Source: an uncultured Bacteroidales bacterium
GTDB taxonomy: Bacteria > Bacteroidota > Bacteroidia > Bacteroidales > FEN-979
Length of the DNA stretch: 64,000 nucleotides
Assembly: GCA_903903985.1 (NCBI GenBank)
Contig: CAIVAT010000145.1
Coordinates: forward strand, 17,269 to 81,268
Reading direction: 5' to 3'
Both the position numbers and the translations under genes were made by a program. This document shows, one piece after another, positions 1 through 8,697 of this stretch. The number at the start of each line of letters is the position of its first letter. Within the stretch, counting starts at the first letter, position 1. The notes beneath the pieces are model-generated. The model did not search any database and was not told where the DNA came from. It worked only from the letters and a program-made list of their open reading frames with translations.

Positions 1-1444
1 CGTATTCTTCCTTGATGGCATCGAAGTAGTTTTCTTTCAAAGCAACGTTTTTCAGGTCTTCAAGGGACCTTTCACTTTTGGTTTTATAGGAATAGTCCTT
101 CCCTTGAATGTAACTGACAAAGCCATTGTAAATGGAATCACTGATCTCAAAACTATCTGCACTGGGAATGGAAGGATGTTCGCGTGCAAATTTTGTGGCA
201 TAATCAAAAACCAGGTACTTGCCATAGAGTGCCAGTGCCAGGTTGCTGAACTGCCTGGATTTGGTAATTACATCAGGGTTGATGCCACCGCCATCATAGA
301 CCGTACGGCCATTTTTTGTTTTAAATGCCCGGATCAGGGAGTCGGGAATCTTTCCAAAAGAACCGTCTTTCTTTTTATGTTCATAATCAATCGCCTGGAT
401 GCACCGGCCGCTTGGGATGTAATATTTGGCAACGGTGATTTTCATTTGTGCGTTGTATGACAATGGAACTACATTTTGAACGAGCCCTTTCCCGAAGGTA
501 CGCTGACCGATAACGACGCCACGGTCGAGGTCTTGCAGGGAACCTGCCAGAATTTCACTGGCTGAAGCGCTCGACCGGTCAACAAGAATGACTACCGGAA
601 TGGTCAAATCAACCGGGGGGTTCATGGTCAGGTGAGCCCTGTTTTTATCAGCCATCTTTCCTTTTGTGCTCACAATTTCCTGCCCGCGTTCAACGAAAAG
701 GTTGGCAATTTCAACGGCTTCATTCAATAGCCCGCCACCATTGCCGCGCAAATCGATGATAATTCCCTTGAGTTCGTTGCCCTCTTTCATCTTCAGGTAG
801 GCTTGTTTCAATTCTTTGGCAGCATTCTGGGTGAATCCGGTCAGTTTGATATAACCGATATTCTTGTCAACCATACCGTAGTAAGGAATGTTATCGATTT
901 TGATGTTTTCCCGGGTTATTGTTTTTTCAAATGGCTTGCTTTCCCCTTCGCGCTGGATCAACACGGTTACGGCTGTCCCTGCCTGGCCCTTTAAAATGGC
1001 GCTGACATCTTCATACGACTTGCCTTTGGCTTGTTTCCCATTGACTTCCAGGATGATATCCCCGGCTTTCAGGCCTGATTTGTCGGCTGGTGAGCCTTCA
1101 TAGGGTTCGGAGATCACAATATATTCTCCCTGCTGGTGAATGAGTGCACCAATTCCACCATACTGTCCTGTTGTGATAAACTTATAATCTTCGACCTGTG
1201 ATTCAGGAATGAAATTCGTATAGGGATCCAGAGATTCCAGCATGGCTTCGATGCCCGTTTGCGTTAATTCCCCGGGATTGATCTCATCAACATAATCCTG
1301 GTTTAATTCTTTGATCAGGTTGGAATAAATATCAAGGTTTTTCATGATCTCAAACCCTTGCTGATTCGGTGCCTGCGCCAGGGTCGCCTGTATTGCCAAC
1401 ACACTGAGGAAAATCAAAAATATATATTTTGCAATTCGTTTCAT
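1..1444 (-). CDS. S41 C-terminal processing peptidase, partial
   Basis: Reading the minus strand from the ATG at 1444 gives an open frame of 481 codons that runs off the left window edge, so the C-terminus is missing. It starts with a signal peptide (MKRIAKYIFLIFLSVLAIQA, then TLAQ). A PDZ domain follows at about residues 100-180 (GSPADKSGLKAGDIILEVNG). The S41 core carries DRSSASASEILAG with the expected catalytic Ser, and GKGLVQ with the general-base Lys. The family cleaves secreted or periplasmic proteins near their C-termini. It is the last gene seen in a minus-strand block and lies 142 nt downstream of yidD. The family call is secure; the substrate cannot be inferred. Confidence 0.92.
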   Translation of the reverse strand, partial: MKRIAKYIFLIFLSVLAIQATLAQAPNQQGFEIMKNLDIYSNLIKELNQDYVDEINPGELTQTGIEAMLESLDPYTNFIPESQVEDYKFITTGQYGGIGALIHQQGEYIVISEPYEGSPADKSGLKAGDIILEVNGKQAKGKSYEDVSAILKGQAGTAVTVLIQREGESKPFEKTITRENIKIDNIPYYGMVDKNIGYIKLTGFTQNAAKELKQAYLKMKEGNELKGIIIDLRGNGGGLLNEAVEIANLFVERGQEIVSTKGKMADKNRAHLTMNPPVDLTIPVVILVDRSSASASEILAGSLQDLDRGVVIGQRTFGKGLVQNVVPLSYNAQMKITVAKYYIPSGRCIQAIDYEHKKKDGSFGKIPDSLIRAFKTKNGRTVYDGGGINPDVITKSRQFSNLALALYGKYLVFDYATKFAREHPSIPSADSFEISDSIYNGFVSYIQGKDYSYKTKSERSLEDLKNVALKENYFDAIKEEY

Positions 1445-1586
1445 TCTGTAATGATTTTTTAAAATTTTATTGTTCCGCACCAGCGCCGCTGCCAGTATCC
1501 AACTCCTGTGCAGTCTATTGATTCCATTATTCAGCCATTTTCCGATTCTATCATTTTATGTTTTACATTTTGCCTTTTGCCTTTTT

Positions 1587-1808
1587 TCAGGGTACCGGGT
1601 CAAACCCGCTTCCTCCCCAGGGATGGCATCTGCCAATCCGCTTCAAAGTCAGCCAGCCGCCACGAAAAGGTCCGTGTTTGACGATGGCGTCGATTCCATA
1701 TGCAGAACAACTGGGCGAAAAACGGCATGATGACATCAGGTAGGGTGATATGGCTCCCTGGTAAAACCGTATCAGTAAAATGAAAAAACTACCCAGTAAC
1801 TTTTTCAT
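1587..1808 (-). CDS. yidD: Membrane protein insertion efficiency factor YidD
   Basis: A 73-residue protein with the YidD signature: an amphipathic N-terminus ([12 protein letters not shown]), the Cys-rich core [15 protein letters not shown] and a [16 protein letters not shown] tail. YidD is thought to assist YidC-dependent insertion of inner-membrane proteins. Its start overlaps the end of rnpA by 20 nt, the usual rnpA-yidD arrangement. The stop codon TGA coincides with the start of a purine-rich repeat (on the minus strand AAAAAAGGCAAAAGGCAAAA, 1587-1560), so the C-terminus ends just where repeat sequence begins. Confidence 0.95.
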   Translation of the reverse strand: MKKLLGSFFILLIRFYQGAISPYLMSSCRFSPSCSAYGIDAIVKHGPFRGGWLTLKRIGRCHPWGGSGFDPVP

Positions 1809-2181
1809 TTTCTTCAGTTAAACGCTGTAAAAGTATAATTATTTTTGCTTGGATGAGGTCGTAAGTCACTATTTCTTTAACAGTATAGGTAATGCACAGT
1901 ATCAAATGATGCCCTGTTCCCGAAAGTTGGCTGTAAAGGATGGGTTTATTCAAACGGTATGCTTCCTTCACCCTGCGGCGGATCAGGTTTCTGTCAACAG
2001 CCCTGTGAAAATTATATTTCGGCACACTGATCATAACCTGCACCGGTGATGGAGGTGCCTCCGGCGGCCTCATCCAGGTGACGTGAAATGGTTTCACATG
2101 AAAGCGATGTCCCTTTGAAAATAACATGCTTATCAGCCGGTGGCTGCATAGACGCTCTTCTTTGGAAAAGGATTGTTTCAT
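1789..2181 (-). CDS. rnpA: Ribonuclease P protein component
   Basis: A 130-residue basic protein. It contains the RnpA RNA-binding signature around residues 55-75 ([19 protein letters not shown]), with [17 protein letters not shown] before it. It is the protein subunit of RNase P, which matures tRNA 5' ends. It overlaps yidD downstream and lies 29 nt after hemD. rpmH, the usual upstream neighbour in many bacteria, is absent; the hemD neighbourhood is a common arrangement in Bacteroidota. Confidence 0.95.
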   Translation of the reverse strand: MKQSFSKEERLCSHRLISMLFSKGHRFHVKPFHVTWMRPPEAPPSPVQVMISVPKYNFHRAVDRNLIRRRVKEAYRLNKPILYSQLSGTGHHLILCITYTVKEIVTYDLIQAKIIILLQRLTEENEKVTG

Positions 2182-2210
2182 TATTTACAGTGAAACCCTT
2201 GAACAGGTCA

Positions 2211-2963
2211 TCACTTCTTTTTTGCTTCGCTCAGCAGAAACTGTTCGATCGCCGTGGTCATGGAGGGTGCTGCCTGCGTGGGGGCTTCCACATGAAGGGT
2301 GAGCCCGGCATCCCTGACAGCTTTGTGAGTGGTTGGCCCAAAGGCGCCGATGGCGATCTCCCCCTGAACAAAAGTGGGAAAATTTTTAAAAAGGGATTTT
2401 ATACCGGAAGGACTGAAAAAAACCAGCATGTCATAGTTTTGTATTTCAATGTCAGAAAGATCACTGGCCAGGGTCCGGTATATAATGGCTTTTTTGTACT
2501 GGATCTTATTTTCTTCAAGCATTCTTGGAATCTCCTGCTTGTGAATATCCGAGCAGGGGAGAAGGAATTTTTCGGTTTTATGCTTTTTAATCAGTTCAAT
2601 GAGGTTGGCATAATTTTCCTTACTGTGGAAAATTTTCCGTTTTCTGAACTGAACATATTTCTGCAGGTAATAGGCGGTTGATTCTGAAATGCTGAAGTAC
2701 TTCATTGTTTCTGGCACTTCCACCCGCATCTCCTTGCACATTCTGAAATAATGGTCGACCGCGTTGCGGGAAGTGAAGATCACCGCGGTATAATCCAACA
2801 GGTTAACTTTATCCTTGCGGAAGTCCTTGGCCGGAATGCCATCAATTTTAAAAAATTTACGGAAAGTGATATTGACATTGAATTTTCGTGCTATCTCACC
2901 ATAGGGTGATTTCTCAAAATCGATAGGCTGAGGCTGGGAAACAAGGATATTTTTTATTTTCAA
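2211..2963 (-). CDS. hemD: Uroporphyrinogen-III synthase
   Basis: A 250-residue HemD-family protein that cyclises hydroxymethylbilane to uroporphyrinogen III in tetrapyrrole synthesis. It starts KIKNILVSQPQPIDFEKSPY, and it carries the characteristic AVIFTSRNAVDHYF and LVFFSPSGIKSLF segments of the two-lobed fold. The start is a TTG codon at 2963-2961; no ATG lies near, and the sequence right after the TTG is the expected family N-terminus, so TTG initiation is the best choice. It lies between the DUF4271 membrane protein and rnpA on the same strand, a recurrent Bacteroidota gene order. Confidence 0.92.
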   Translation of the reverse strand: MKIKNILVSQPQPIDFEKSPYGEIARKFNVNITFRKFFKIDGIPAKDFRKDKVNLLDYTAVIFTSRNAVDHYFRMCKEMRVEVPETMKYFSISESTAYYLQKYVQFRKRKIFHSKENYANLIELIKKHKTEKFLLPCSDIHKQEIPRMLEENKIQYKKAIIYRTLASDLSDIEIQNYDMLVFFSPSGIKSLFKNFPTFVQGEIAIGAFGPTTHKAVRDAGLTLHVEAPTQAAPSMTTAIEQFLLSEAKKK

Positions 2964-2999
2964 GGTCGTAGTGTGTTAGCGTTGACACGCTCGAAATAC

Positions 3000-3794
3000 T
3001 TACGCTCCCGTGGTGTGTGTGATATTTAACAGGATTTTTATGAGAACCAGGAGAGGTAAAATTTCGAGGCTGCAAAGATACACAAATAAAAATAAATACG
3101 AAAACTTAGTCAGGGCCATTCCTATAAAAAAACCTCTCAGGAACCTGAATGCAAGAAGGATAATAAAAATTACCAGGCAAATATGAATGGCGATGACCGA
3201 TTTCATGTAGACAATGAAAATGAGGGATGCCAGCAGCACCGGTCCTGAAAGCAAGGCAAATATCAGCAAGTTGAGAAGATAGTTTCCGGTGGTTTCCCTG
3301 GTTTTAAAAATGGCACCCAGCAATTGTACCAATGCCACTTTGGCAGCCAGCATGGCCACTACCACGATGGATATTACTCCGAACAGGGCCACACCGGTAA
3401 TTCCCTGAAAAGAAAATCCAAGGATTTGGTCATTGGCTTCATATAAAAAAAGGCTGAAAGTCAACAGATAAACCAACCCCATTGCGATGGTGATGCGTTC
3501 ACTGAACAGGTTTCCATCCCTGGTGAGCTGATTGATGAAACGCTTTGAAAACGGTGCACGAAAAACCTGCTGAATTCGTTTCGGGTAAAATACCTGGGTC
3601 CAGGCTATCAGGATGAAAGAAATGACAAGGATTGCCAGTACCCAGTCTGGCTGTGCTTTTGGGACTGAATTTATCCGGAAATCGTTTGTATGCAGCTGAT
3701 GAGATTGAAAAATCGATCTGACAAAAACCGGCTGTGGGAGTGCGGTACTTTGCAGTGTGAAGGTTGTGTCGTGTGATGATAGGATCCTGCTCAT
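3000..3794 (-). CDS. DUF4271 multi-pass membrane protein
   Basis: A 264-residue protein. A soluble N-terminal part of about 45 residues precedes a WVLAILVISFILIAW helix, and roughly six further hydrophobic segments follow (for example VALFGVISIVVVAMLAAKV and YLFLFVYLCSLEILPLLVLI). The pattern and its position next to hemD fit the Bacteroidota family DUF4271, whose function is not known to me. Its ATG overlaps the stop of the preceding pseudouridine synthase by 4 nt, suggesting translational coupling. Confidence 0.8.
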   Translation of the reverse strand: MSRILSSHDTTFTLQSTALPQPVFVRSIFQSHQLHTNDFRINSVPKAQPDWVLAILVISFILIAWTQVFYPKRIQQVFRAPFSKRFINQLTRDGNLFSERITIAMGLVYLLTFSLFLYEANDQILGFSFQGITGVALFGVISIVVVAMLAAKVALVQLLGAIFKTRETTGNYLLNLLIFALLSGPVLLASLIFIVYMKSVIAIHICLVIFIILLAFRFLRGFFIGMALTKFSYLFLFVYLCSLEILPLLVLIKILLNITHTTGA

Positions 3795-4507
3795 GTTGAA
3801 ATGGCTTCAGGAGGAGAATTCGTGGTAAAAAAATCCCACAGCTTGTCGGAAGGAGGTGCAGCAATTATTTTTATCATCTCCTTTTTAACCGGGTGAAGGA
3901 ATTCAATTGCACGGGCATGAAGATGAATAAATCCTCCCGGGTTTGATCTTGGGTACCCATATTTCAGATCGCCTTTGACAGGGCATCCCATGGCTGCAAG
4001 CTGGGCCCTTATTTGATGATGACGGCCAGTTAAAAGGTTGATTTCCAGTAAATAATAACCATCGCTTTTATCGATCACCCTGTAAATCAACTCTGCTTTC
4101 TGAGAACCGGGAACAGGCCTGTCTGACACGTAAGATTTGTTCTTTTCAGGATTCCTGGTCAGGTATTGAACGAGCGTTTGTGATGGCTGAGGCGGTTTGT
4201 TTTTAACAACGGCCCAATAGGTTTTATGGATCTCACCATCCCGGAGCATGATATTGAGCCGCGAAAGCGCCTTGGACGTCCTTGCAAAAATCAGTGCCCC
4301 GCTCACGGGCCGGTCAAGCCGGTGAACCACGCCGAGGAAAACTTCCCCGGGCTTATTGTATTTAAGTTTGATGTATTTTTTCAGGAATTCACTCAGGGGT
4401 TCATCACCGGTTTTATCTCCCTGAACAATATCCGAGGGTCGCTTGTTCAGGATGATCAGGTGGTTGTCTTCGTATAAAATGTCCTGATCAATATTGCTCT
4501 TTTTCAT
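3791..4507 (-). CDS. RluA-family RNA pseudouridine synthase
   Basis: A 238-residue protein with the RluA catalytic motif at about residues 63-75 ([16 protein letters not shown]), where the Asp of HRLD is the nucleophile-type catalytic residue. [20 protein letters not shown], also conserved in the family, follows later. There is no N-terminal S4 domain, so it is the short single-domain form. The target base (tRNA or rRNA) cannot be told from sequence. It overlaps panB upstream by 20 nt and DUF4271 downstream by 4 nt. Confidence 0.92.
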   Translation of the reverse strand: MKKSNIDQDILYEDNHLIILNKRPSDIVQGDKTGDEPLSEFLKKYIKLKYNKPGEVFLGVVHRLDRPVSGALIFARTSKALSRLNIMLRDGEIHKTYWAVVKNKPPQPSQTLVQYLTRNPEKNKSYVSDRPVPGSQKAELIYRVIDKSDGYYLLEINLLTGRHHQIRAQLAAMGCPVKGDLKYGYPRSNPGGFIHLHARAIEFLHPVKKEMIKIIAAPPSDKLWDFFTTNSPPEAIST

Positions 4508-5312
4508 TTGGAAAATCGAGCGTTTTCACATCCTGGATGTAAGTATTTACTGCACCGCGCACCTCTTCCGACAGGTTGGCATACCGCCGCAGGAACCTGG
4601 GCGAAAAGTCCATGGTAATGCCAAGCATGTCGTGTAAAACAAGAACCTGACCGTCAACCCCCTGGCCTGCACCTATGCCGATAATGGGTATCTTCACCGC
4701 CTGGGTTACTTTGGCTCCCAAGGCCGCTGGAATTTTTTCAAGAACAATGGCGAAACAACCTGCTTTTTCGAGCAAATGAGCATCATCAAGCAACTTCGCA
4801 GCCTCTTCTTCATTGGTTGCCCGTACCACATAGGTGCCGAATTTATGGATCGATTGAGGGGTGAGCCCAAGGTGCCCCATCACCGGGATCCCGGCAGAAA
4901 GAATCCGGTCGACCGATTCGAGGATCTCTTTCCCGCCTTCCAGTTTGACAGCATCTGCACCTGCTTCTTTCATGATACGGATGGCCGAATTCAGCGCCTC
5001 CTTCGAATTTCCCTGGTAGGTCCCAAATGGAAGGTCGACCACCACCAGGGCCCGTTTAACTGCCCTCACCACCGATACCCCATGGTAGATCATCTCGTTC
5101 AGGGTGATCGGCAGGGTCGAGGAGTGCCCGGCCATGACATTGGAAGCGGAGTCGCCAACCAGGATCACATCGATCCCGGTACTGTCGAGAATCTTGGCAA
5201 AGGAGTAATCATAAGCGGTCAGCATGGCGATTTTCTCGCCTTTAAGCTTCATTTCCTGCAGGATATGCGTGGTGACCTTGGTCACATTCCGGAAAGATAT
5301 GGCTATCGACAT
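4488..5312 (-). CDS. panB: 3-methyl-2-oxobutanoate hydroxymethyltransferase
   Basis: A 274-residue PanB, which transfers a hydroxymethyl group from methylene-tetrahydrofolate to 2-oxoisovalerate to give ketopantoate in pantothenate/CoA synthesis. Visible signatures are [26 protein letters not shown] near the N-terminus (metal-binding Asp), KLEGG, and the closing [24 protein letters not shown]. It is the first gene of the minus-strand block. A candidate -7 box (TAnnTTTG read on the minus strand, CAAAACTA at 5329-5336) lies 17 nt upstream of the ATG, facing a divergent promoter for the next gene. Confidence 0.96.
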   Translation of the reverse strand: MSIAISFRNVTKVTTHILQEMKLKGEKIAMLTAYDYSFAKILDSTGIDVILVGDSASNVMAGHSSTLPITLNEMIYHGVSVVRAVKRALVVVDLPFGTYQGNSKEALNSAIRIMKEAGADAVKLEGGKEILESVDRILSAGIPVMGHLGLTPQSIHKFGTYVVRATNEEEAAKLLDDAHLLEKAGCFAIVLEKIPAALGAKVTQAVKIPIIGIGAGQGVDGQVLVLHDMLGITMDFSPRFLRRYANLSEEVRGAVNTYIQDVKTLDFPNEKEQY

Positions 5313-5328
5313 ATTATCAATTTGAAAG

Positions 5329-5336
5329 CAAAACTA
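5329..5336 (-). promoter_or_regulatory. Candidate Bacteroidota -7 box for panB
   Basis: On the minus strand this reads TAGTTTTG, matching TAnnTTTG. A TTTG (CAAA at 5359-5362) lies 22 nt further upstream as a possible -33 element. It is interleaved with the divergent box at 5350-5357. Confidence 0.5.
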
Positions 5337-5349
5337 CAATATTTTTATG

Positions 5350-5357
5350 TACTTTTG
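5350..5357 (+). promoter_or_regulatory. Candidate -7 box for the 5380 lipoprotein
   Basis: TACTTTTG matches the Bacteroidota -7 consensus TAnnTTTG. It lies 22 nt before the ATG at 5380. It would place the transcript start downstream of the ATG at 5347, which argues against that earlier start. A TTTG at 5321-5324 is a poor -33 partner because the 25-nt gap is long. Confidence 0.5.
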
Positions 5358-5379
5358 CCAAATACTAAAATTCAAATGC

Positions 5380-6384
5380 ATGCGCCTGCTTCGATTCATG
5401 CTTCCGCTTTTAATGATTCTTGTTCTTGGCGTTTCCTGTAATAAAACGCTGAAAGTCAATGCCGACTGGAAAGATGTGACCGTGGTTTATTGCCTGTTGG
5501 ACCAGACGGAGGACACTACTTTTGTTAAAATCACCAAGGCTTTCCTGGGAGAAGGAGATGCCATGCAGTTTGCGAAAATTCCTGATTCCAGCAACTATCC
5601 TGACAAACTGGAGGTGCGGATTGACGAATACGCTGTTACCGCTGCAAACGACACCACTTTTTTACAATCCTACCCATGCGATACGGTAACGATTCATAAC
5701 AAGCAGGCCGGGGATTCTATTTTTTATTTTCCCGATCAGCTGATGTATTTTACCACCGCGAAGCTGAATACAAACAATGTTTATAAATTGTATATCAAAA
5801 ACAAAAAAACAGGGAAAGAGATTACCGCAAAAACAGGGCTGCTGCACGATTTTGATGTGGACCGGCCCCAGGTCACAGCCAGTTTTCCTGCCGGCCAATC
5901 GTTTGAAGTCAAGTGGAAACCCTCAAAAAACGGTAAACGGTATCAGCTGGTGATCCGGTTCTATTATCTTGAGACCCTGAAATCTGATCCGGCAAACATC
6001 CATGTGAAATCACTGGATTGGCTGCTCTTCAACAACATCAGGCCGATTGATGTCAACAGTACGCAACCTTTCGACCTTTATTTTCCCGGCGATCCGTTTT
6101 ATTCAGTCGTAGCATCTAAAATTGAAGTAAACCCGCTGGTTACCCGTGTCGCCCACCACTGTGATTTTATCTTTACCGTTGCTGCCCCCGAACTCAATAC
6201 GTATATGGAGGTCACCGAACCCTCCTTGTCGCTCGTGCAGGAGCGACCCGCCTATACCAACATCATCAACGGCATCGGTTTGTTCTCTGCCAGGTTCATG
6301 AAAACAGTTGACTCCCTGGGCATCAGTCAACTTACCAAGGATGAACTTAAAGTCAATCCCCTTACCAAAGATCTGGGATTCTGA
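5380..6384 (+). CDS. Hypothetical lipoprotein, possibly DUF4249-like
   Basis: From the ATG at 5380 the product is 334 residues: MRLLRFMLPLLMILVLGVSC carries a lipoprotein signal with Cys at residue 20. The mature part is beta-rich, with VVYCLLDQTEDTTFVKITKAFLGEGDAM near the start. That phrase resembles DUF4249-type outer-membrane-associated lipoproteins of Bacteroidota, but I would not assert the family. An in-frame ATG at 5347 would add 11 residues but lies upstream of the probable promoter. It is transcribed divergently from panB and has no recognisable operon partner. Function unknown. Confidence 0.75.
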   Translation: MRLLRFMLPLLMILVLGVSCNKTLKVNADWKDVTVVYCLLDQTEDTTFVKITKAFLGEGDAMQFAKIPDSSNYPDKLEVRIDEYAVTAANDTTFLQSYPCDTVTIHNKQAGDSIFYFPDQLMYFTTAKLNTNNVYKLYIKNKKTGKEITAKTGLLHDFDVDRPQVTASFPAGQSFEVKWKPSKNGKRYQLVIRFYYLETLKSDPANIHVKSLDWLLFNNIRPIDVNSTQPFDLYFPGDPFYSVVASKIEVNPLVTRVAHHCDFIFTVAAPELNTYMEVTEPSLSLVQERPAYTNIINGIGLFSARFMKTVDSLGISQLTKDELKVNPLTKDLGF

Positions 6385-6441
6385 AGTATTACAGGATTTC
6401 GCAGGGACAAGGCATGCACTGACCCTGCGTTATGTTTATAC

Positions 6442-6467
6442 GCTATTTTGCTATTTCACCATTTTCC
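6442..6467. repeat. Dispersed short repeat (GTGAAATAGC family)
   Basis: The reverse complement contains GGTGAAATAGCAAAATAGC, closely matching the copies at 43150-43180 and 47860-47885. It lies between the lipoprotein gene and dnaK. Confidence 0.6.
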
Positions 6468-6564
6468 TTTCCTGTCTTTTTGTCACCTCCCTGACACTAA
6501 ATCAATTTTGGTACAATGATTGACATTTCCGAATCAAACTCAGAAGATTTTTTTTTTTAATAAT

Positions 6565-6570
6565 AAGGAG
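6565..6570 (+). promoter_or_regulatory. Strong Shine-Dalgarno of dnaK
   Basis: AAGGAG is placed 7 nt before the dnaK ATG. Most genes in this window lack a clear Shine-Dalgarno, as is usual in Bacteroidota, so this one stands out. Confidence 0.6.
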
Positions 6571-6577
6571 ATTTAAA

Positions 6578-8497
6578 ATGGCAAAAATTATTGGTATTGA
6601 TCTTGGAACCACCAACTCCTGTGTGGCTGTGATGGAAGGAAACGAACCTGTTGTTATTCCAAACAGCGAAGGGAGGCGTACAACCCCGTCTGTTGTCGGA
6701 TTTACCGAAAACGGCGAACGTAAAGTCGGAGACCCGGCAAAACGGCAAGCGATCACCAATCCTAAAAATACTGTTTTTTCCATCAAACGTTTTATGGGTG
6801 AAACATGGGACCAGGTGCAAAAAGAGATTAAACGTGTACCTTACATGGTGGCAAAGGGTGAAAATAACACACCCCGCGTCGACATTTCAGGGAAATTATA
6901 TACCCCTCAGGAAATCAGTGCGATGGTCCTTCAGAAAATGAAGAAAACCGCAGAAGATTATCTCGGGCAAGAGGTTAAAGAAGCGGTGATCACCGTTCCT
7001 GCCTATTTCAGCGATTCTCAACGCCAGGCAACCAAAGAGGCAGGAGAAATCGCGGGACTTACCGTCAAACGCATCATCAATGAGCCTACTGCTGCAGCCC
7101 TTGCGTACGGGCTGGATAAAAAGCATAAAGATATTAAAGTTGCCGTTTTCGATCTTGGTGGCGGAACATTCGACATTTCAATCCTGGAATTGGGAGAAGG
7201 CGTTTTTGAAGTCAAATCGACCAACGGAAACACCCATCTTGGAGGTGACGATTTTGATCACGTGATCATTGACTGGCTGGCTGATGAATTCCAGAAAGAC
7301 GAAGGCCTTGATTTACGCAAGGACCCTATGGCCCTGCAGCGTTTGAAAGAATCTGCCGAGAAAGCTAAAATTGAACTTTCAAGTTCCATGGAAACTGAAA
7401 TCAACCTGCCATACATCATGCCGGTTGACGGAGTGCCAAAGCACCTTGTGAAAAAACTTACCCGTGCGAAATTCGAACAACTCATCGACAGCCTGATGCA
7501 GTCAACCATTCCTCCTTGCCAGAAGGCATTGCAGGATGCAGGATTAAAAGCAGCAGACATCAATGAGGTGATCCTGGTTGGAGGTTCCACCCGTATTCCT
7601 GCAGTGCAAAAACTGGTGCGCGATTTCTTTGGAAAGGAACCCTCCAAGGGTGTAAATCCGGATGAAGTGGTTGCCATTGGTGCAGCCATCCAGGGAGGTG
7701 TGCTTACAGGTGAAGTGAAAGATGTGTTGCTCCTCGATGTGACGCCGCTGTCGCTCGGTATCGAAACCCTTGGCAGTGTTATGACCAGGCTCATCGAATC
7801 GAACACCACAATCCCTACCAGGAAATCGGAAGTCTTTTCGACTGCAGCCGACAGCCAGACTTCAGTGGAAATTCATATTCTGCAGGGTGAACGGCCCATG
7901 GCCAACCAGAATAAAAGCATCGGACGTTTTCACCTTGATGGGATCCCTCCCGCACAACGCGGTATCCCGCAAATCGAAGTGACCTTCGATATCGATGCAA
8001 ATGGTATCCTGCATGTTACCGCCAAGGACAAAGCTACCGGTAAATCACAGCAAATCAGGATTGAAGCTTCCTCAGGCTTATCCGATGAAGACATCCGCCG
8101 GATGCGTGAAGAAGCCCAGGCCAATGCCGATGCGGATAAAAAAACCAAAGAAGAGGTCGATAAACTGAACCAGGCCGACAGCCTTGTATTCCAGACTGAA
8201 AAACAGCTGAAGGAATTTGGAGATAAACTTCCTGCCGATAAAAAGGCCTCCATTGAGAAAGCTGCTGAAGAGCTGAGGAATGCTCATAAGAACCGCGATT
8301 TTGCTGCAATCGATGCTGCAATAGCAAACCTGAACGCCATCTGGCAAACCGCCAGCGAGGAAATGTATAAAAATTCAGCTCAAAATGAACCTCAGGGAAG
8401 GCCGCAACAGGATCCAGGGCAAAGCCAGCAAGGACCGAAAGGATCTGGTAATGATGAAGTTACGGATGTTGACTTTGAAGAGGTGAAAGACAAATAA
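6578..8497 (+). CDS. dnaK: Molecular chaperone DnaK (Hsp70)
   Basis: A full-length Hsp70 of 639 residues. The nucleotide-binding domain has [13 protein letters not shown] at residues 6-18, [12 protein letters not shown] near 200 and the [14 protein letters not shown] adenosine motif near 340. The linker [15 protein letters not shown] leads into the peptide-binding domain. The C-terminal tail is Gln/Pro-rich and ends [14 protein letters not shown], the usual bacterial DnaK ending. It folds and protects client proteins in the cytoplasm together with DnaJ and GrpE, neither of which is next to it here. No HrcA CIRCE-type operator was noticed upstream. It stands alone as a transcription unit with its own terminator. 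Confidence 0.99.
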   Translation: MAKIIGIDLGTTNSCVAVMEGNEPVVIPNSEGRRTTPSVVGFTENGERKVGDPAKRQAITNPKNTVFSIKRFMGETWDQVQKEIKRVPYMVAKGENNTPRVDISGKLYTPQEISAMVLQKMKKTAEDYLGQEVKEAVITVPAYFSDSQRQATKEAGEIAGLTVKRIINEPTAAALAYGLDKKHKDIKVAVFDLGGGTFDISILELGEGVFEVKSTNGNTHLGGDDFDHVIIDWLADEFQKDEGLDLRKDPMALQRLKESAEKAKIELSSSMETEINLPYIMPVDGVPKHLVKKLTRAKFEQLIDSLMQSTIPPCQKALQDAGLKAADINEVILVGGSTRIPAVQKLVRDFFGKEPSKGVNPDEVVAIGAAIQGGVLTGEVKDVLLLDVTPLSLGIETLGSVMTRLIESNTTIPTRKSEVFSTAADSQTSVEIHILQGERPMANQNKSIGRFHLDGIPPAQRGIPQIEVTFDIDANGILHVTAKDKATGKSQQIRIEASSGLSDEDIRRMREEAQANADADKKTKEEVDKLNQADSLVFQTEKQLKEFGDKLPADKKASIEKAAEELRNAHKNRDFAAIDAAIANLNAIWQTASEEMYKNSAQNEPQGRPQQDPGQSQQGPKGSGNDEVTDVDFEEVKDK

Positions 8498-8519
8498 ATC
8501 AACCATCCGGATGATTTAT

Positions 8520-8556
8520 CAAGGGCTGATCCGCTATGTGGACCAGCCCTTGTTAT
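8520..8556 (+). terminator. Rho-independent terminator after dnaK
   Basis: CAAGGGCTG (8520-8528) pairs with CAGCCCTTG (8544-8552), with GATCC/GGACC extending the stem inward. A T-rich run follows. Confidence 0.7.
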
Positions 8557-8697
8557 TTGTTAATAAATATCCTGAGGCAAATTGAAAAAAATGTACGATC
8601 TTTGTATATTCTTTCCTTTGGTTGTAAAGGGATTAAACATCGCATCAATTTCCCATGAAACTCATTATTCAATAATCACCAATTAACTTAAACGTGT

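Noticed and set aside
2088..2681. 197-residue plus-strand frame
   Set aside because: It is antisense to rnpA and hemD, which are well supported.
4776..5441. 221-residue plus-strand frame
   Set aside because: It is antisense to panB and overlaps the lipoprotein start in another frame.
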